64,000 nt of DNA from Odontocerum albicorne (taxonomy: Eukaryota; Arthropoda; Insecta; Trichoptera; Odontoceridae). Location: the NCBI GenBank assembly GCA_949825065.1, contig OX463849.1, positions 34,553,199 through 34,617,198 of the forward strand, given 5' to 3'. Each line of letters starts with the position of its first letter. Within the stretch, counting starts at the first letter, position 1. Made by a program: the position numbers and the translations under genes. The notes under the pieces are model-generated. The model did not search any database and was not told where the DNA came from. It was given only the letters and a program-made list of their open reading frames with translations. This document shows, piece after piece, positions 43,871 to 54,544 of the stretch.

Positions 43871-44114
43871 TGAAGGCTTGTATTCAAATAAAATAATATA
43901 TGTAACGTAAAAGCAAACACTTTATCTAATAGGGCAGAAATTTTTCTTTCGAATGATGTATAATTTTTACCATTTTGTTTAATTTTTGGTGCTCATTTTG
44001 AAATTGGAAAAGAACGGACACAACCTATGTTAACACCCAATAATATTATTTACGTGTATAAGGGTGTGGGCTTAAACATATATGAAGTCCTCGCGGCTGG
44101 GTTCGCCCTCTTTT

Positions 44115-44410
44115 CTTTTTAAATAATTGATATGACCGAAGTTATAGGTATCCTTAATACCCTCGAAAAATAGGGGAAAAAAGTGCCTGTTTCGTTCAAG
44201 AGGTGTAGCAGCACAGCGCGGGGCTCGAACCGACGACCTCTGGCACAGAAGTCCAGCGCGTTACCGCTCGGCCATGCACCAATTCTATTGATAGGGGTGT
44301 ATCTCGATTGGGAGAATATTATGAGATGAACCTTTTGATAGTTTATATAGCTCTTAATTGTATTTCCTTTTCCATTGCCTTGAAATATACTATATGTGAT
44401 ATTTTTGGAC
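44115..44410 (-). mobile_element. tRNA-derived SINE (S3) with flanking S3 body
   Basis: The minus-strand head at 44282-44225 has A-box tggccgagcggtaacgcgc and B-box ggttcgagccc. The body to 44120 matches 21950-22040 base for base over long stretches. 44285-44410 corresponds to 8525-8640. Confidence 0.75.
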
Positions 44411-44414
44411 ATAC

Positions 44415-45005
44415 GTTTACATGTTCTATTACTATGAATTATCTTCTCGTATTTTTTTTTTAATCATAACATATTATACGAAAACAATATAACAAGAATA
44501 ACAAAAGAAACAACAATAATAATAAATGGATAACAAAAGAATAATAAACATGTCCGTTACACCAGTGAGGGCACCCAGGCTTTTGCGTAGTACAGTGGAG
44601 AACCAAGACCGCCTGGGGCTTTGTTTTTGAATCTCGATTTGAGAACCTGATTTGTATGCGTCCCGACCCACAGCTGATGGGAGGAGCGGCACTCTTGGTA
44701 GCAAGCAACATAGAACCACAATGTAGCAAGAAATGTTTTCAAAAGACACCTTCAAAGTCATAAGGATTTTGAAACAGGATGATTTAACACTTCAATGCCA
44801 AAAAAATAATCTTCATAATGAACTTGCATTAAAGTGCTTGCTTACTTGAAAACCTGCTCCGAAAATTTCTTATCATGGATTTTTTCATTCATACCCTTCA
44901 AATTATTCAAATTGGTGATTCAGACACATTGAAGAGTGTGGTCGGATGACAATATTGTCTCTATTCCCGTTAATCGATTTTTTGAGTTAATGAACACAGA
45001 AATCG
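44415..45005. other. No recognised feature
   Basis: 44560-44740 is less AT-rich. Overlapping minus-strand frames (44474-44761) share no family motif. Confidence 0.35.
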
Positions 45006-45008
45006 TGC

Positions 45009-45624
45009 TTAACCTTTCCCTTCCTGTGCTAAAGAAATCCGCCCGTTTCGGTGATGTGTATTCAATACACATGTAAAAATGATCGATTTAAAATCGGAAA
45101 AATAAGAATATTCATAGCCAATCGCTTAAATTAATTAAATTTAAAGAAAAAAAAGGGATAATAATTGAAATTTAATTGCTGAAAACATGGAAAAAAACAT
45201 CGGACGGTGTTCACGAAACGGGCGAAACGATCACTTCGAACGAAAGCCAGCTGGCTACTAAGCGAGAGAAGCGAGCGAACTGAGATTATATTTCTTGCGT
45301 TCCCATATACCGAAGTAGAGTGAGAGTGAGACGTGAATAGCGTCGCTTTCTCCCCCATAACGGGTTTTTAGAATGAATATACCTACGTCACACACTAGCA
45401 CACGTTTGATTGTATTGGTGAATTTATTCCCGATTTGCACAAAATATCTCTGATGTGGCCGATAAGTGCTAATTATTATTAATATTATTTTTTTCATTCA
45501 ATGCGTAAATGTATTACTGAAGAATACCTAAAATCTGAACTCAGTATTTATTACATTTATAGAGATATTAAAGTTTTTAGAAGCAATATGTACTAGTTAC
45601 ACATCACAAGAAAGAAAGGGTTAA
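45009..45624. mobile_element. Candidate piggyBac-like non-autonomous element
   Basis: TTAA at both edges. The left end ttaacctttcccttcctgtg and the inverse of the right end, ttaaccctttctttcttgtg, agree at 16 of 20 positions. The interior is non-coding and unusually GC-rich at 45190-45365. The ends are weaker than those at 29424-29676. Confidence 0.4.
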
Positions 45625-45714
45625 TAACGCGTGTTAGCAATACTACCGCACATTGAGAGGCAACAAAACATCTACTCTTTTACCAGACTGGTACGATTTT
45701 TTTTTCGGATACCA

Positions 45715-45790
45715 TCGAAATCAAACCTGAAAACCCCGAGTAGAAGTTAAGCGTCTTACCAACAAGACTACGAAAGTTATCAGCTGGAAA
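45715..45790 (-). mobile_element. tRNA-like SINE head
   Basis: The minus strand has cttgttggtaagacgct (A-box-like) and aggtttgatttcg (B-box-like). Confidence 0.5.
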
Positions 45791-46109
45791 ATTATGCCTT
45801 GATATTTCAAAGAAATACATCAGTAGTAATTATTATGGAAATAAGCATATAACATACTTAACACACTACTTAATTGTAATTGGAGTTGGAGATAAGATAT
45901 CTACGAGCACCTCTACAACAGCTCGACAACGTTTTTTTGTGAAGTGAAACAGGCATATCACTTAAGTGTTAGTTTATAGCATGGATTTTTTTTAATCATT
46001 CTGTCGAAAATAATGCTTCAATATTAATACCAAATCAATTCATAAGTCATCTGAATTACTAGAATTTAAATAAAAAAAAATTTTAAAACTATTTTTTAAT
46101 TGGTTATAA

Positions 46110-46745
46110 AAGTATCATATATCCAGGTTCTGGAATCAACGGTTCTTCTGTTTGAGGACAAAACATGGGATGATGTATTTTCAAAATCGAAGGAAGAATT
46201 AAATCCAGTTGAAAAATGGATGGACTCAAATTTATTAGCTCGAATCTCCCAAAAAAACTAAACACACCACATTTAGCAGCTCCATTAGACAGAGGGTTCA
46301 AAAGGGCATCGGAGTTATCAGTTTGATATTCCACCGACGCAGCTTCCTTTCACCCAAAAATAAGCTCCTCCTCTATAAAACCCTCATTTGTCCCATCTTG
46401 ACCTATGATGTATCCGTTTGGGGTAGTGTGAGCGTCACCTAAATATTTGGGTTGTGTGAGCGTCACCCACAAGGCAATTAAGATCTCCTTCAACACCCGT
46501 CCCAGAATAAAAACCTTTCCCGACTTCACGCTGAACGGCGTGGAAAATCCCTCTAACAACACATTCTCGCTTGGACCGTGAAGTTCTATAAAAGCCAACA
46601 TGACCACAGTATCCTCTAATCGCTGTCCTGGGGGCTTACGAGAGCAAGTCCTACCTACCTTTCCGTTATGCGCACAGGCTTCCGAAGCATCATCTGTTAC
46701 CTGAGTAGTCCACATATAGTATTAGCAGGGAGGACCAAGGTCTGA
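46110..46745 (+). mobile_element. LINE family I, ORF2 reverse transcriptase thumb and C-terminal part
   Basis: The first readable block is TVLLFEDKTWDDVFSKSKEE, then LNPVEKWMDSNLL (46140-46230), which follows the YADD motif in jockey-like polymerases; the YADD itself is mutated. Further on come RRSFLSPKNKLLLYKTLICP and ILTYDVSVWGSV (46330-46430), the usual K-x-x-L-Y-K...P-x-L-x-Y-x-x-x-x-W block, then IKISFNTRPR and FPDFTLNGVENPSNN. Frameshifts separate the blocks. A short duplication (gtgtgagcgtcacc) is at 46425-46470. Confidence 0.7.
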
Positions 46746-47084
46746 TTAAATGTGATGAAATGTAAGAATCTGAACGAGAGGACATGTACGTGTTAAATAA
46801 TTAGTATTAAAATAATAAGTTGTAATAATTGTTATCTAGTTATGAATTAATATCTTAAATACGTGCGATGACAAACTATTGTGTCTACTCTAGTGGTTCT
46901 TAAACAAAGTACTAGAGTTATATAGTCTCCTTACCATGTTCTTCCTCGTGTACGCTCCATCAACTCAGATATGTCGAGGGGTATCATACGAATAAATTTA
47001 AATATATGAAAGTGGCATTTAACTCTTTTTAAAGAAACTGTAATTTGTTATTACTTACTGATGATACCCATCTATCATACGAGT

Positions 47085-47480
47085 ACATACATACTGTCAC
47101 GCCATTTCTCTTCAAGGGTAGGCAGAAAAAAGAGCCCCAAACTTTCCTATCATTACATTCTCCCTTCGCTTGCTCCACATCTATACATTATATCTTGTCT
47201 TACAGTTTGTTTCTCTCATAATTTTCACATTTCATTTTTTTCAAAATTTCATTTCCTAGGTTCAACTATACTTTTTTTCGAACGTTCTTTATCACGACTT
47301 AGTTCAGTTGATTCTGTTGGTTGCATTTTTAATTTATTTAGTTCGTTTTCGTCACTCATCTATTCAAATGTCCAAACCACCTCAACGTGTTTTTTTCCAT
47401 TAATTTCATCGCATTAAACACAAGTTTTCAATGCACATTCTTCCTGAAAATTTTCATTACTTATACATTTCATGCCTATC
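47085..47480 (-). mobile_element. LINE family B fragment
   Basis: Minus strand: 3' signature (ctacccttgaagagaaatgg) at 47100-47120, a block for the RSC region at about 47210, and the LRWFGHLNR-like block at about 47390-47365. Confidence 0.6.
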
Positions 47481-47484
47481 AAAA

Positions 47485-47890
47485 ATTATATGAATTAAAT
47501 ATTTTTAAGATTCCTACTATAATTAGATGCTACTTACACGGATATTAGAAATCCCTAATCTATAAGAGATTAAAAAGGTTATAAATTATCCACCCAACAT
47601 AATCCAAGGTTTTCCACGTTGATCTTCAGTAATAAACCACTGTGCGACGTGAAGATTTACTCTTCTAAACGTGATGTTAGTGAGTATGAATCAAACATGT
47701 TCAAATCCGTTTTTGACTAAAAAAATAACACATCGATACAATTGAAATATTGTCTTTAAAATAGATGTACGTATATACTCTTACGTAAATTGTCAAGTAT
47801 GCCATTACCCGATTAATAGAACAATATGTAGATATTGGAGTATTTCCAGTTATACCAAAACAAAATTAGACCGAACCTTTATCTTTCCTA
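47485..47890. other. No recognised feature
   Basis: AT-rich. Confidence 0.35.
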
Positions 47891-47894
47891 TATT

Positions 47895-48765
47895 AATATG
47901 TGGCGCTGAACTCTCTCTCCCTGGCTCCATCCCAACTCATTGTCTGCGAAGACTGTTGGGATCAGCTCTCCTCGTCCTCAGGTTGTATGCTCTTCTGTCC
48001 CGGACTACGTCCCCCAGGCCGTGCCTCTGCATCAGGTTATCTCTTTGCACCACCCATGAATTCTTTGGTCTTCCTCTGGTTGTTATTCGAGGAAGATCCA
48101 TGGATATTGCCTGGTTCACAATGTGATCGGGTGCTCTGCGTCCAACGTGCCCATACCATCTCAATCGCCTCTCCTCCATCTTGCTGTTGATGTATGTAAC
48201 ACCCAGGCTTCCACGAATGCGTGAGCTTCTTATTTTGTCTCTTAGGGACTAATTTCTAGTTGCCTAGAGTAAGAGTTATACATCGTCTAGCATTCGGAGC
48301 CATAGAGGAGTGCGGGTCTGACAATCGTTTGGTATACTTTTCCTTTTAACTTTACTGGCATTTTCGGATCATATAGAACTCCCGTCATTGATCTAAACTT
48401 CATCCATCCCACACTAATTATATGTGTTACATCTGCTGCACATCCTCCATCGCTATGGATGAGTGTCCCAAGATACTTAAAGGAGTCACAATTTGGTAAT
48501 GTTTCTCCATCCATTTGCATTACGGGAGTGACAGCATTTGTGTTCTCGAATGGTAGGTACAGATACTCTGTTTTCTTTCTGCTCAGTTACAATCCATTGT
48601 CCTCCAAGATTCTTCTCCACCTTTCCAGACTATTTTGCAGATCTTCGTGTTTTTCACTTATTAATACGATATCGTCTGCAAATAGTAGGATCTTTAGGAG
48701 ACTGTTCATTTCCTGGTTAGTTAAATAGTCCATGACTAAGATGAACAGTAGGACCAGACAATGGC
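47895..48765 (-). mobile_element. LINE family H (RTE-like): polymerase palm to C-terminus
   Basis: From 48720 the minus strand reads NQEMNSLLKILLFADDIVLI, SEKHEDLQNSLERWRRILED, NGL, one stop, LSRKKTEYLYLPFEN; FADD is the catalytic palm motif. Next come CDSFKYLGTLIHSDGGCAAD, GWMKFRSMTGVLYDPKMPVK, LKGKVYQTIVRPALLYGSE (to 48290), a damaged interval, and MEERRLRWYGHVGRRAPDHI followed by a GRPKNSW block and NLRTRRADPNSLRRQ. This is the canonical order for RTE-type LINEs. It has few stops over about 850 bases and is the best-preserved polymerase piece here. Confidence 0.9.
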
Positions 48766-48959
48766 ACTGAACATGAGTAATAAAATCCCGAGAACGTTAA
48801 AAAATCAATTTCTTTGAGATGTGGCGTGGGCATGGATGCATTGAATCCTGTGGACCTCCAAAATAACAAATGTTTCCATACTCCAGGAATTGAAGGTGAT
48901 GACACTCAATATGCTTCCAGAACGTTTTGTGCTTTCACGAGTACAGTTACAGTGAGACA

Positions 48960-49065
48960 GATAACCTGGATAAATGTGTGGTCATAAGAAGTGTGCCAGG
49001 ATAAAAAAGGGAGAGCGTCAGCAGAATGGAGTGATCAGATGAAGTTATTAACTGGAAAAATCGTG
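48960..49065 (+). mobile_element. LINE scrap (family A-like)
   Basis: KKGRASAEWSDQMKLLTGK resembles the basic R-G-R-x-x-x-x-W-x-D-Q-I block of RTE-like LINE C-termini. Confidence 0.4.
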
Positions 49066-49169
49066 TACTTGCCAGTGTAAATGGTAAGTGCCCGAGAGTA
49101 GTGGAAACGTATCTTCGTAACCTGTACTACCAACTTCCTATTGATCACGATCCATTCTAATGAGGAATG

Positions 49170-49595
49170 ACGGAGATGAATAATCACAAATATCTATGAT
49201 AGACTCCAGTCTGTTTTCAATGCAGTTAGACTGATATATGGAAGTCTTAAATATTGCTATACTAGTCCGCTTCTACAACGTCTTCTCTGGCTTAAGTGTC
49301 GCGAACGGATTGATTTCAATCTCTTTGTATTAAAGTCCCTTAATAAGATGTCTCCATTGTAACTTTCGAATTCACGTCTTTGAGATGTGTTTCGGAGAGA
49401 ATTAAAACCGTAAGGTTGATTTCACCTTCATCCTTAAAATTGGTTGTATTATGATAGAGCTTTTACCGTTGCTGGTCCAGTGGCGTAGAATAATCTACCT
49501 CTTAATATCAGAGATATGGGGGGCGTGTACAGTTTTAGGAAGCATTTAAAGGTTACCCTTAGTGGGAGGTCTTATAAAAATTTGTGACATCATAT
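49170..49595 (+). mobile_element. LINE family F, ORF2 C-terminus
   Basis: Reads DRLQSVFNAVRLIYGSLKY, TSPLLQRLLWLKCRERIDF, NLFVLKSLNKMSP, then after stops RAFTVAGPVA and NNLPLNIRDMGGVYSFRKHL, KVTLSGRSYKNL and a stop. These are the last blocks of a jockey/CR1-like ORF2 (LxW-L-x-x-R-x-R-I-D-F, then the F-x-V-A-G-P-x-x-W-N-x-L-P block). Most complete of three F copies. Confidence 0.8.
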
Positions 49596-49779
49596 GAACA
49601 CTAGACGAAACATCACATTAAACCTTAAGTCGAATGTGTTATCATCACATATCGAAAGATCTACAAAGGTTTATTTGTAGTTCGTCTTCCCTTGGTAAAT
49701 TTTCTTACTAAATATATTTTTTTGAGCATATGCAGATGCAACGAAACCTTATTTAATGACCGTAGTCACTACCTCCCTA

Positions 49780-49945
49780 TCCTTACACTTAACTTATGTG
49801 TGTATATGTACACGTATATATACGTACATATATATTTATTTTGTAGTACTTTAAATCTGTCAATTATAGTGGGTTCGAATCCCGAGTTACAGTGTCCATT
49901 AGGAGTGTTTGCTTACTAAACGGCACTATACAAATTGTCCTTTTA
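49780..49945 (+). mobile_element. Repeat family S2
   Basis: Contains tagtgggttcgaatcccgag and cttactaaacggcactatac. It is preceded by a palindrome-rich ta/ca tract (49797-49835). Confidence 0.6.
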
Positions 49946-50209
49946 TTATTATACATGCAGAAAATCCAAATAACGTTAATTTATTCTGAAATTAAAAATC
50001 GATCTTTGTGACCTACTGATACAATGATTTTTAGCGAACTACTGGTATGTGGTTCCCGATGTTACCCAACAATAAGTGTTCAATATGATTTTTTCGCAAA
50101 CGACTTCACAAAATCGTTCTGATCGTTTGGAAGAAATAATCAAAATGCACGTCGTCTGATTATACTGTATACCATAGTGCAATAAATTATCATCATGACA
50201 CCGTTTTAT

Positions 50210-50470
50210 ACAGTACCTACGATTTTTCTGACTTAAGATTCCTTTTTCAAAACGTCACACTCTTGATACAATCATACTTTCTTTGCTCTTCGTCTACCAC
50301 ACCTCCAAACTCACATCTATTTTTAAGGCTTTCTTTGTTTTTTCTTTTCACGTCCCCCAAATTATCTTAGAGTGCTCTCCTTTATCTTACTCAGCACATC
50401 AGCCTTAAGTTGGCATTTATCCCTAATTACTTCATTCTGAATTCTCTCATACATTGTCACCCTGGTTTAA
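50210..50470 (-). mobile_element. LINE family B fragment
   Basis: Minus strand: the ggtgtggtagacgaagagc (RGRPRR-like) block at 50310-50290, the KENTLR(W)FGGR-like block at 50385-50355, and SELKADVLSKIK at about 50420-50385. Unrecognised DNA flanks it from 49950 to 50205 and from 50480 to 51305. Confidence 0.6.
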
Positions 50471-51309
50471 GGCTTATCCACGTTTACGTTTTAGTTTAAT
50501 ATATCTAGTAGATGCATGACATGAAATTGAAATATTCCAGTTTTATTTCCACCAACTAATTTAATATTTTTTAAATAAATGAGTATTATAGATGCAAGTC
50601 AATATGCGTAAGCCTATTTTTAATTTTATCACACTGGAAATCTTCCAAAATGAGACACTCTTCGCTGTAGTACAACAACAGAAACCAGTTCTCGGAGCGT
50701 CAATTTAGAAGAGGCAACCGGTGGCCGGGCGTCTTGTCTAGAGCTTGCGTGCCCAAGACGATAAGGTCGACCTCAAATCATTTTGATCAATGTCCATTTA
50801 AGTAAATTTTATTCAAGTAATAAATTTATGTATATTCTTTTAAACTAACATTTTTTTAAGGGATCTCCATTCATCCAGACATCGGTATATCTTTGGAGCT
50901 AGTGCGTATATAGGTTTGCTGTATTCAAAGCTTTCTGTGTAAGTACTGTTAACATGCTGGGTTGTTTGAGCTCCAGGCTTTAAGCTTCTTTGTAAGTATG
51001 TTATATTAACTGTATTGCAAATACTTTTCCCACTTTGAATTATATATTTATTTTCATTCTTTTGCATATGAGGTTAAATATGGCACATCTGACTGGTTTT
51101 TTGATATACAGCAATTTCTTCCAAGCAACTAGCTCATTAAATTATTTTAATTCTTGACAAATTTTACAAAACAATTTAACATTTTAATTCAAGCAACGAA
51201 ACATTTTTTTTAATTCTCTCATAAACGTAAATAAGTATGGTGCACATATGATAACTCTTGGAAGTTCATTCAGCAAACGAAGATGTAAATGAGGTATGTT
51301 ATTTTTTAT

Positions 51310-51920
51310 TAATAGTATTTTGGTGCCAACTTTGATGTATGGGAGGGAAACATGTGCGTGAAAAAAGATTGATAGGAGCCGAATAAACTTTGTGGAATTA
51401 CGTACACTGAGGAATTACGTAACATTTGGTGATAATTTGTGGAATTACGTACATTTGATGATAATCTGTGGAATTACGTACATTTGGTGATAATTTGTGG
51501 AATCAGGTACATTTGATGATAATTTGTGGAATTACGTACATTCGATGATAACATTTGACGGAACACGAAATGAAGTAATAATGAAGGTATGTGATGTGTT
51601 GAGTAAGATGAAGAAAAACACTTTGAGATGGGTTAGGTGTATGGGAGAATCAAAGAAGAAAGATTAACAAAACAAATATATATTATGCAAATGTGAGTGG
51701 AAGGTTTTAAAGAGAAAGATCAAATATAGTGTGGTTGATGCAAGTGAATGATATATTTCAATAAGAAAACGTTGAAAGTCATAAAAATCGTAGGAGTTAT
51801 ATGATAAGGTGTATGGATGTAGAAGAGGCGAAGGATGATGGTCGAGATAGGAAAGTCTAGCGCTCTGTCATCTATGTCTACCCCGACAGGGAAATTACAT
51901 GATGGTATATATACGTATGT
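51310..51920 (+). mobile_element. LINE family B copy carrying a 29-bp tandem expansion
   Basis: Opens with ILVPTLMYGRETCA (51322-51362) and ends with the cgacagggaaattacatgatg signature at 51885. Between, KMKKNTLRWVRCMGESKKK and later blocks are legible. At 51391-51560 the element is interrupted by about five units of tggaattacgtacatttg plus atgataatttg. The unit begins in the VELRTLRNY part of the coding region, so the array grew from LINE sequence. Confidence 0.8.
51391..51560 (+). repeat. 29-bp tandem array inside LINE B
   Basis: Units differ at one or two bases (tgatgata/tggtgata; attacg/atcagg). Confidence 0.85.
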
Positions 51921-52239
51921 ATAGTAAATATCCTCTTTGTTATTAAGTATTTTTGTCTGGATGGTTAAAATAAATTTTCACCTTGCAATAATCTCGCCAG
52001 TTTGTTTAGTAAATAAAATATCTAAGAAAATGTTGATGTGATATCATAATACTGAGTTAAAAGCTAACAAGAGAAGTTGTGAGGGAGTATTGACTCGTCT
52101 ATAATATTACGGACTACAAATGATAGCGTTAGATGGCAAACAGACCAACACGGAGCCAACTGGTCGTGGTGAGAGGACAAACAAACACACAGATCATGCT
52201 TTCGGGCTTTTTTATTGAGCTTAACGGTCAAATTTGACA

Positions 52240-52500
52240 GGTGATAGGAAATATATGGAAAGGATATAATATTGAGCTGTTCAAATATGAGTGGAAGGCG
52301 TCGTAGAGAAAGACCAAGGAAAGTACGATTGGATCAAGTGAATAACATTTTGAAAGAAGGAAATTTAAAAAGTCAGAGAAATTTTAGAACTCGTATGGAA
52401 GTAGCTGAGGTAATAGAGGAGTGTCACGATAGGAAGTCTGGCGCTCGCTTCTCTCTGCCTATCCCGACGGGGAAACTGTGTGATGGTATATATGTTGGGC
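52240..52500 (+). mobile_element. LINE family B 3' end, open frame
   Basis: An uninterrupted frame reads RRRRERPRKVRLDQVNNILK, EGNLKSQRNFRTRMEVAEV, IEECHDRKSGARFSLPIPTG, KLCDGIY. It shows the canonical order of the last B blocks and is the best evidence for the family's C-terminal sequence. The apparent 95-codon gene at 52272-52559 is this fragment. Confidence 0.8.
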
Positions 52501-52764
52501 AAATGGGGTTAAAGAAGACCTTAATTGATTATATTTATTTATTTCACAGTGCGAAGTGACAGATAAACGGATCAGTGATAAAATTACCTTTTTTTAATTA
52601 TAATGTACAGTATTTTATAAACCATTAAAAAAAGTTACACAAGCAATACACAAAGAAGAGTTTTGAGTGCGCATGATGATACGTGTCATAAAATTTATAA
52701 ACATTAACACAAATTATATACAGCAAAAATATCAGAAAGCAGTAAGCACATGCATACCACCTAC

Positions 52765-52985
52765 AAAAAAAAACATCGAATTCATCATCACCATCACGCC
52801 TTATCCCTATTTGGGTTGGTAGAAAAAAAAGATTTCCACTTTATTCTATCCTGAATAACATATTTCAAATCTGCTACGTCGATAAACCTTGCCACGCATA
52901 CTCTGGCATAATAAAGGGTTTTCACTCATTCCTCCTTTAAGATTAAATTCTTCTAAATCATCCCAAGCTTCTCAAATATAAATAA
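52765..52985 (-). mobile_element. Dispersed repeat M
   Basis: catcatcaccatcacgcctt followed by tccctatttgggttggtaga and a long aligned stretch shared with 63495-63700. A minus-strand LINE 3' end with a (gat)n tip is the likeliest reading. Confidence 0.45.
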
Positions 52986-52989
52986 AAAG

Positions 52990-53470
52990 CATGTTTAATG
53001 TTCTCTTGAAATTTTGTCTGATGTTTGTCATTATTAATGGGTTTAAATAGGTAATGCAAAGTTTCGTGAGGCCCAAATTCATAGTCTGACCTCAACAGAG
53101 AACGCCAGACTTTTCTGTCTCGACACACATATTTCGCATCTTCCACATCCATACACCTTCTCATACAACTCCTAGGATTTCTCTGAATTTCTACACTTCG
53201 TTCATTCAAAATATTATTCACGTGCATTCCTTGATCTTTTTTTACCACGCCTTTCACTTGCAATTGCAGTATATATTTCATTAGCAAGTTTTTCTTCATT
53301 CATTAGTTCCGTGTGCCCAAACCATCTCAGAGTGATCTTCTTCATCTTACTTAATACCGCCTTTAGTTCACATTCATCCCCACTTATCACTATAAACTCT
53401 TTCAAAAAGCGATCCAATTGATCTAACCACATTTTCCTCGGTCTACTTTATTCATGCCCACCTTGCACTG
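52990..53470 (-). mobile_element. LINE family B, rearranged copy
   Basis: The minus-strand order is MWLDQLDRFLKE, then SGDECELKAVLSKMKKITLR, WFGHTELMNEEKLANEIY, then VNNILNERSVEIQRNPRSCM, RRCMDVEDAKYVCRDRKVW. In intact order the WLDQ block follows LRWFGH; here a first WLDQ block also precedes it. The copy therefore contains a partial duplication or permutation. Frames are otherwise long and legible. Confidence 0.75.
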
Positions 53471-53514
53471 TCTTGTAACTAGCTACTAGTAAGTCAATAA
53501 ATCTCTACTAAACT

Positions 53515-53830
53515 TTCGGGCCAAGGAAAAAATGGTTGGATCAAGTGAACTATATTTTGACAGAAGGAAACGTAGAAAGTCTGAGAAATCGTAGAAGCTG
53601 TATGAGAAGGTATGTGAAGGTAGAAGAGGCTAAGAATGTGTGCCGAAATAGGAAAGTTTAGCGCGCTGTCCTCGCTTCTTACCACGGGCGGGGAAAGGGC
53701 GTCATGGTATATCTAGTGACAAGTACGAATAATAGAAGATTCAGCATGACGAGAGGAATGAATGCGATGGAAGCAAAAAAAATGTGCTAGGATAGAAAAG
53801 TATGGAAATATTTTTATCCCGTATGATACA
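53515..53830 (+). mobile_element. LINE family B fragments (two)
   Basis: 53530-53710: atggttggatcaagtgaact, gaaagtctgagaaatcgtag and the gggcgtcatggtata 3' signature. 53745-53830: a second scrap (MEAKK-C-DRKVWKY). The first lies head-to-head with the minus-strand copy just before it. Confidence 0.6.
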
Positions 53831-53839
53831 CACCTTGAT

Positions 53840-54290
53840 GATATGTCTCCGTGTTTGTATTTTAAACACAAAAAAGGACAGTATCCGTATTGCGAAAATG
53901 TCCAAATTTAAGAGAATTATTTTCTTGAAGTCAAGTTTGTTTTTCTAGGTCAAAATAAATAAACATGTTCATTAAAAAAAAATATTTTTTTATTAGTTCA
54001 TTAAAAGTTCATTAAAAACTACTGATTTCGAAGATTTCTGATTTCTTCTAATTCTTGAATATTAGATTTTTTTATTATGAATAATCAGGTAAATTTCATT
54101 AACTTCTAGAATAACCTTTATATTCCTTCCCCTTTCTAGGTACTAGCCGTTCTCTTTCTTTACCAGTAAGCATTTAAAATATATTTTAAATATTTAATCT
54201 AGTTCCTGATGAAGACGACAGACGTTTTTGTAACTGAAAGTGATCAAAATAAATGTAACAGTAATGAAAACATTGAAAAATAGTGTTAAA
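53840..54290. repeat. Unrecognised DNA with a LINE-type 3' motif at 54205-54270
   Basis: ttcctgatgaagacgacag, then gtaactgaaagtgatcaaaa resembles 56425-56480 (cctgacgaagatcgcagagg, gaaaccagtggtgac). It is a recurrent 3'-terminal motif of an unidentified retroelement. Confidence 0.45.
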
Positions 54291-54297
54291 TATATTT

Positions 54298-54485
54298 TAT
54301 TAGTCTAGTTGATAAAATGCTGGATTTTCCACCAGGGGATATCAGGTTCGATTCACAATTTAATTAATTAATTTAACACTTTTATTGCAAATACAATATG
54401 GTGGGCGTATTGCCAGGCGGCAATCTCTTCCAACCAACCAGACAAAATTAAATGAAGCAAGTTGCGCAATGGTTCCCGAAAGATA
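54298..54485. mobile_element. SINE fragments: tRNA-like head and inverted tail
   Basis: The plus-strand head is 54300-54365 (gtctagttgataaaatgctg; B-box-like aggttcgattcac). The minus-strand tail 54398-54480 has ccaggcggcaatctcttcc, aaccaaccagacaaaatt and a caagttgc extension as in LINE D, so this tail may be LINE D itself. Confidence 0.6.
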
Positions 54486-54544
54486 ATATGTGGAATAGAT
54501 CATCTGGTACAAATATACTCGTATGCGTTAGACGTGTGTGAGTG

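Noticed and set aside
44225..44282. True tRNA gene on the minus strand
   Set aside because: Same SINE family as above; no cloverleaf acceptor stem.
46350..46715. 121-codon minus-strand frame
   Set aside because: The plus strand here carries LINE I polymerase blocks (LLLYKTLICP, ILTYDVSVWG); the minus frame is a shadow.
47900..48190. 96-codon plus-strand frame
   Set aside because: It is the antisense of LINE H C-terminal coding sequence.
52272..52559. Independent 95-codon host gene
   Set aside because: Its residues follow the LINE B C-terminal block order (RPRK, LDQVN, ILKEGN, RDRK).
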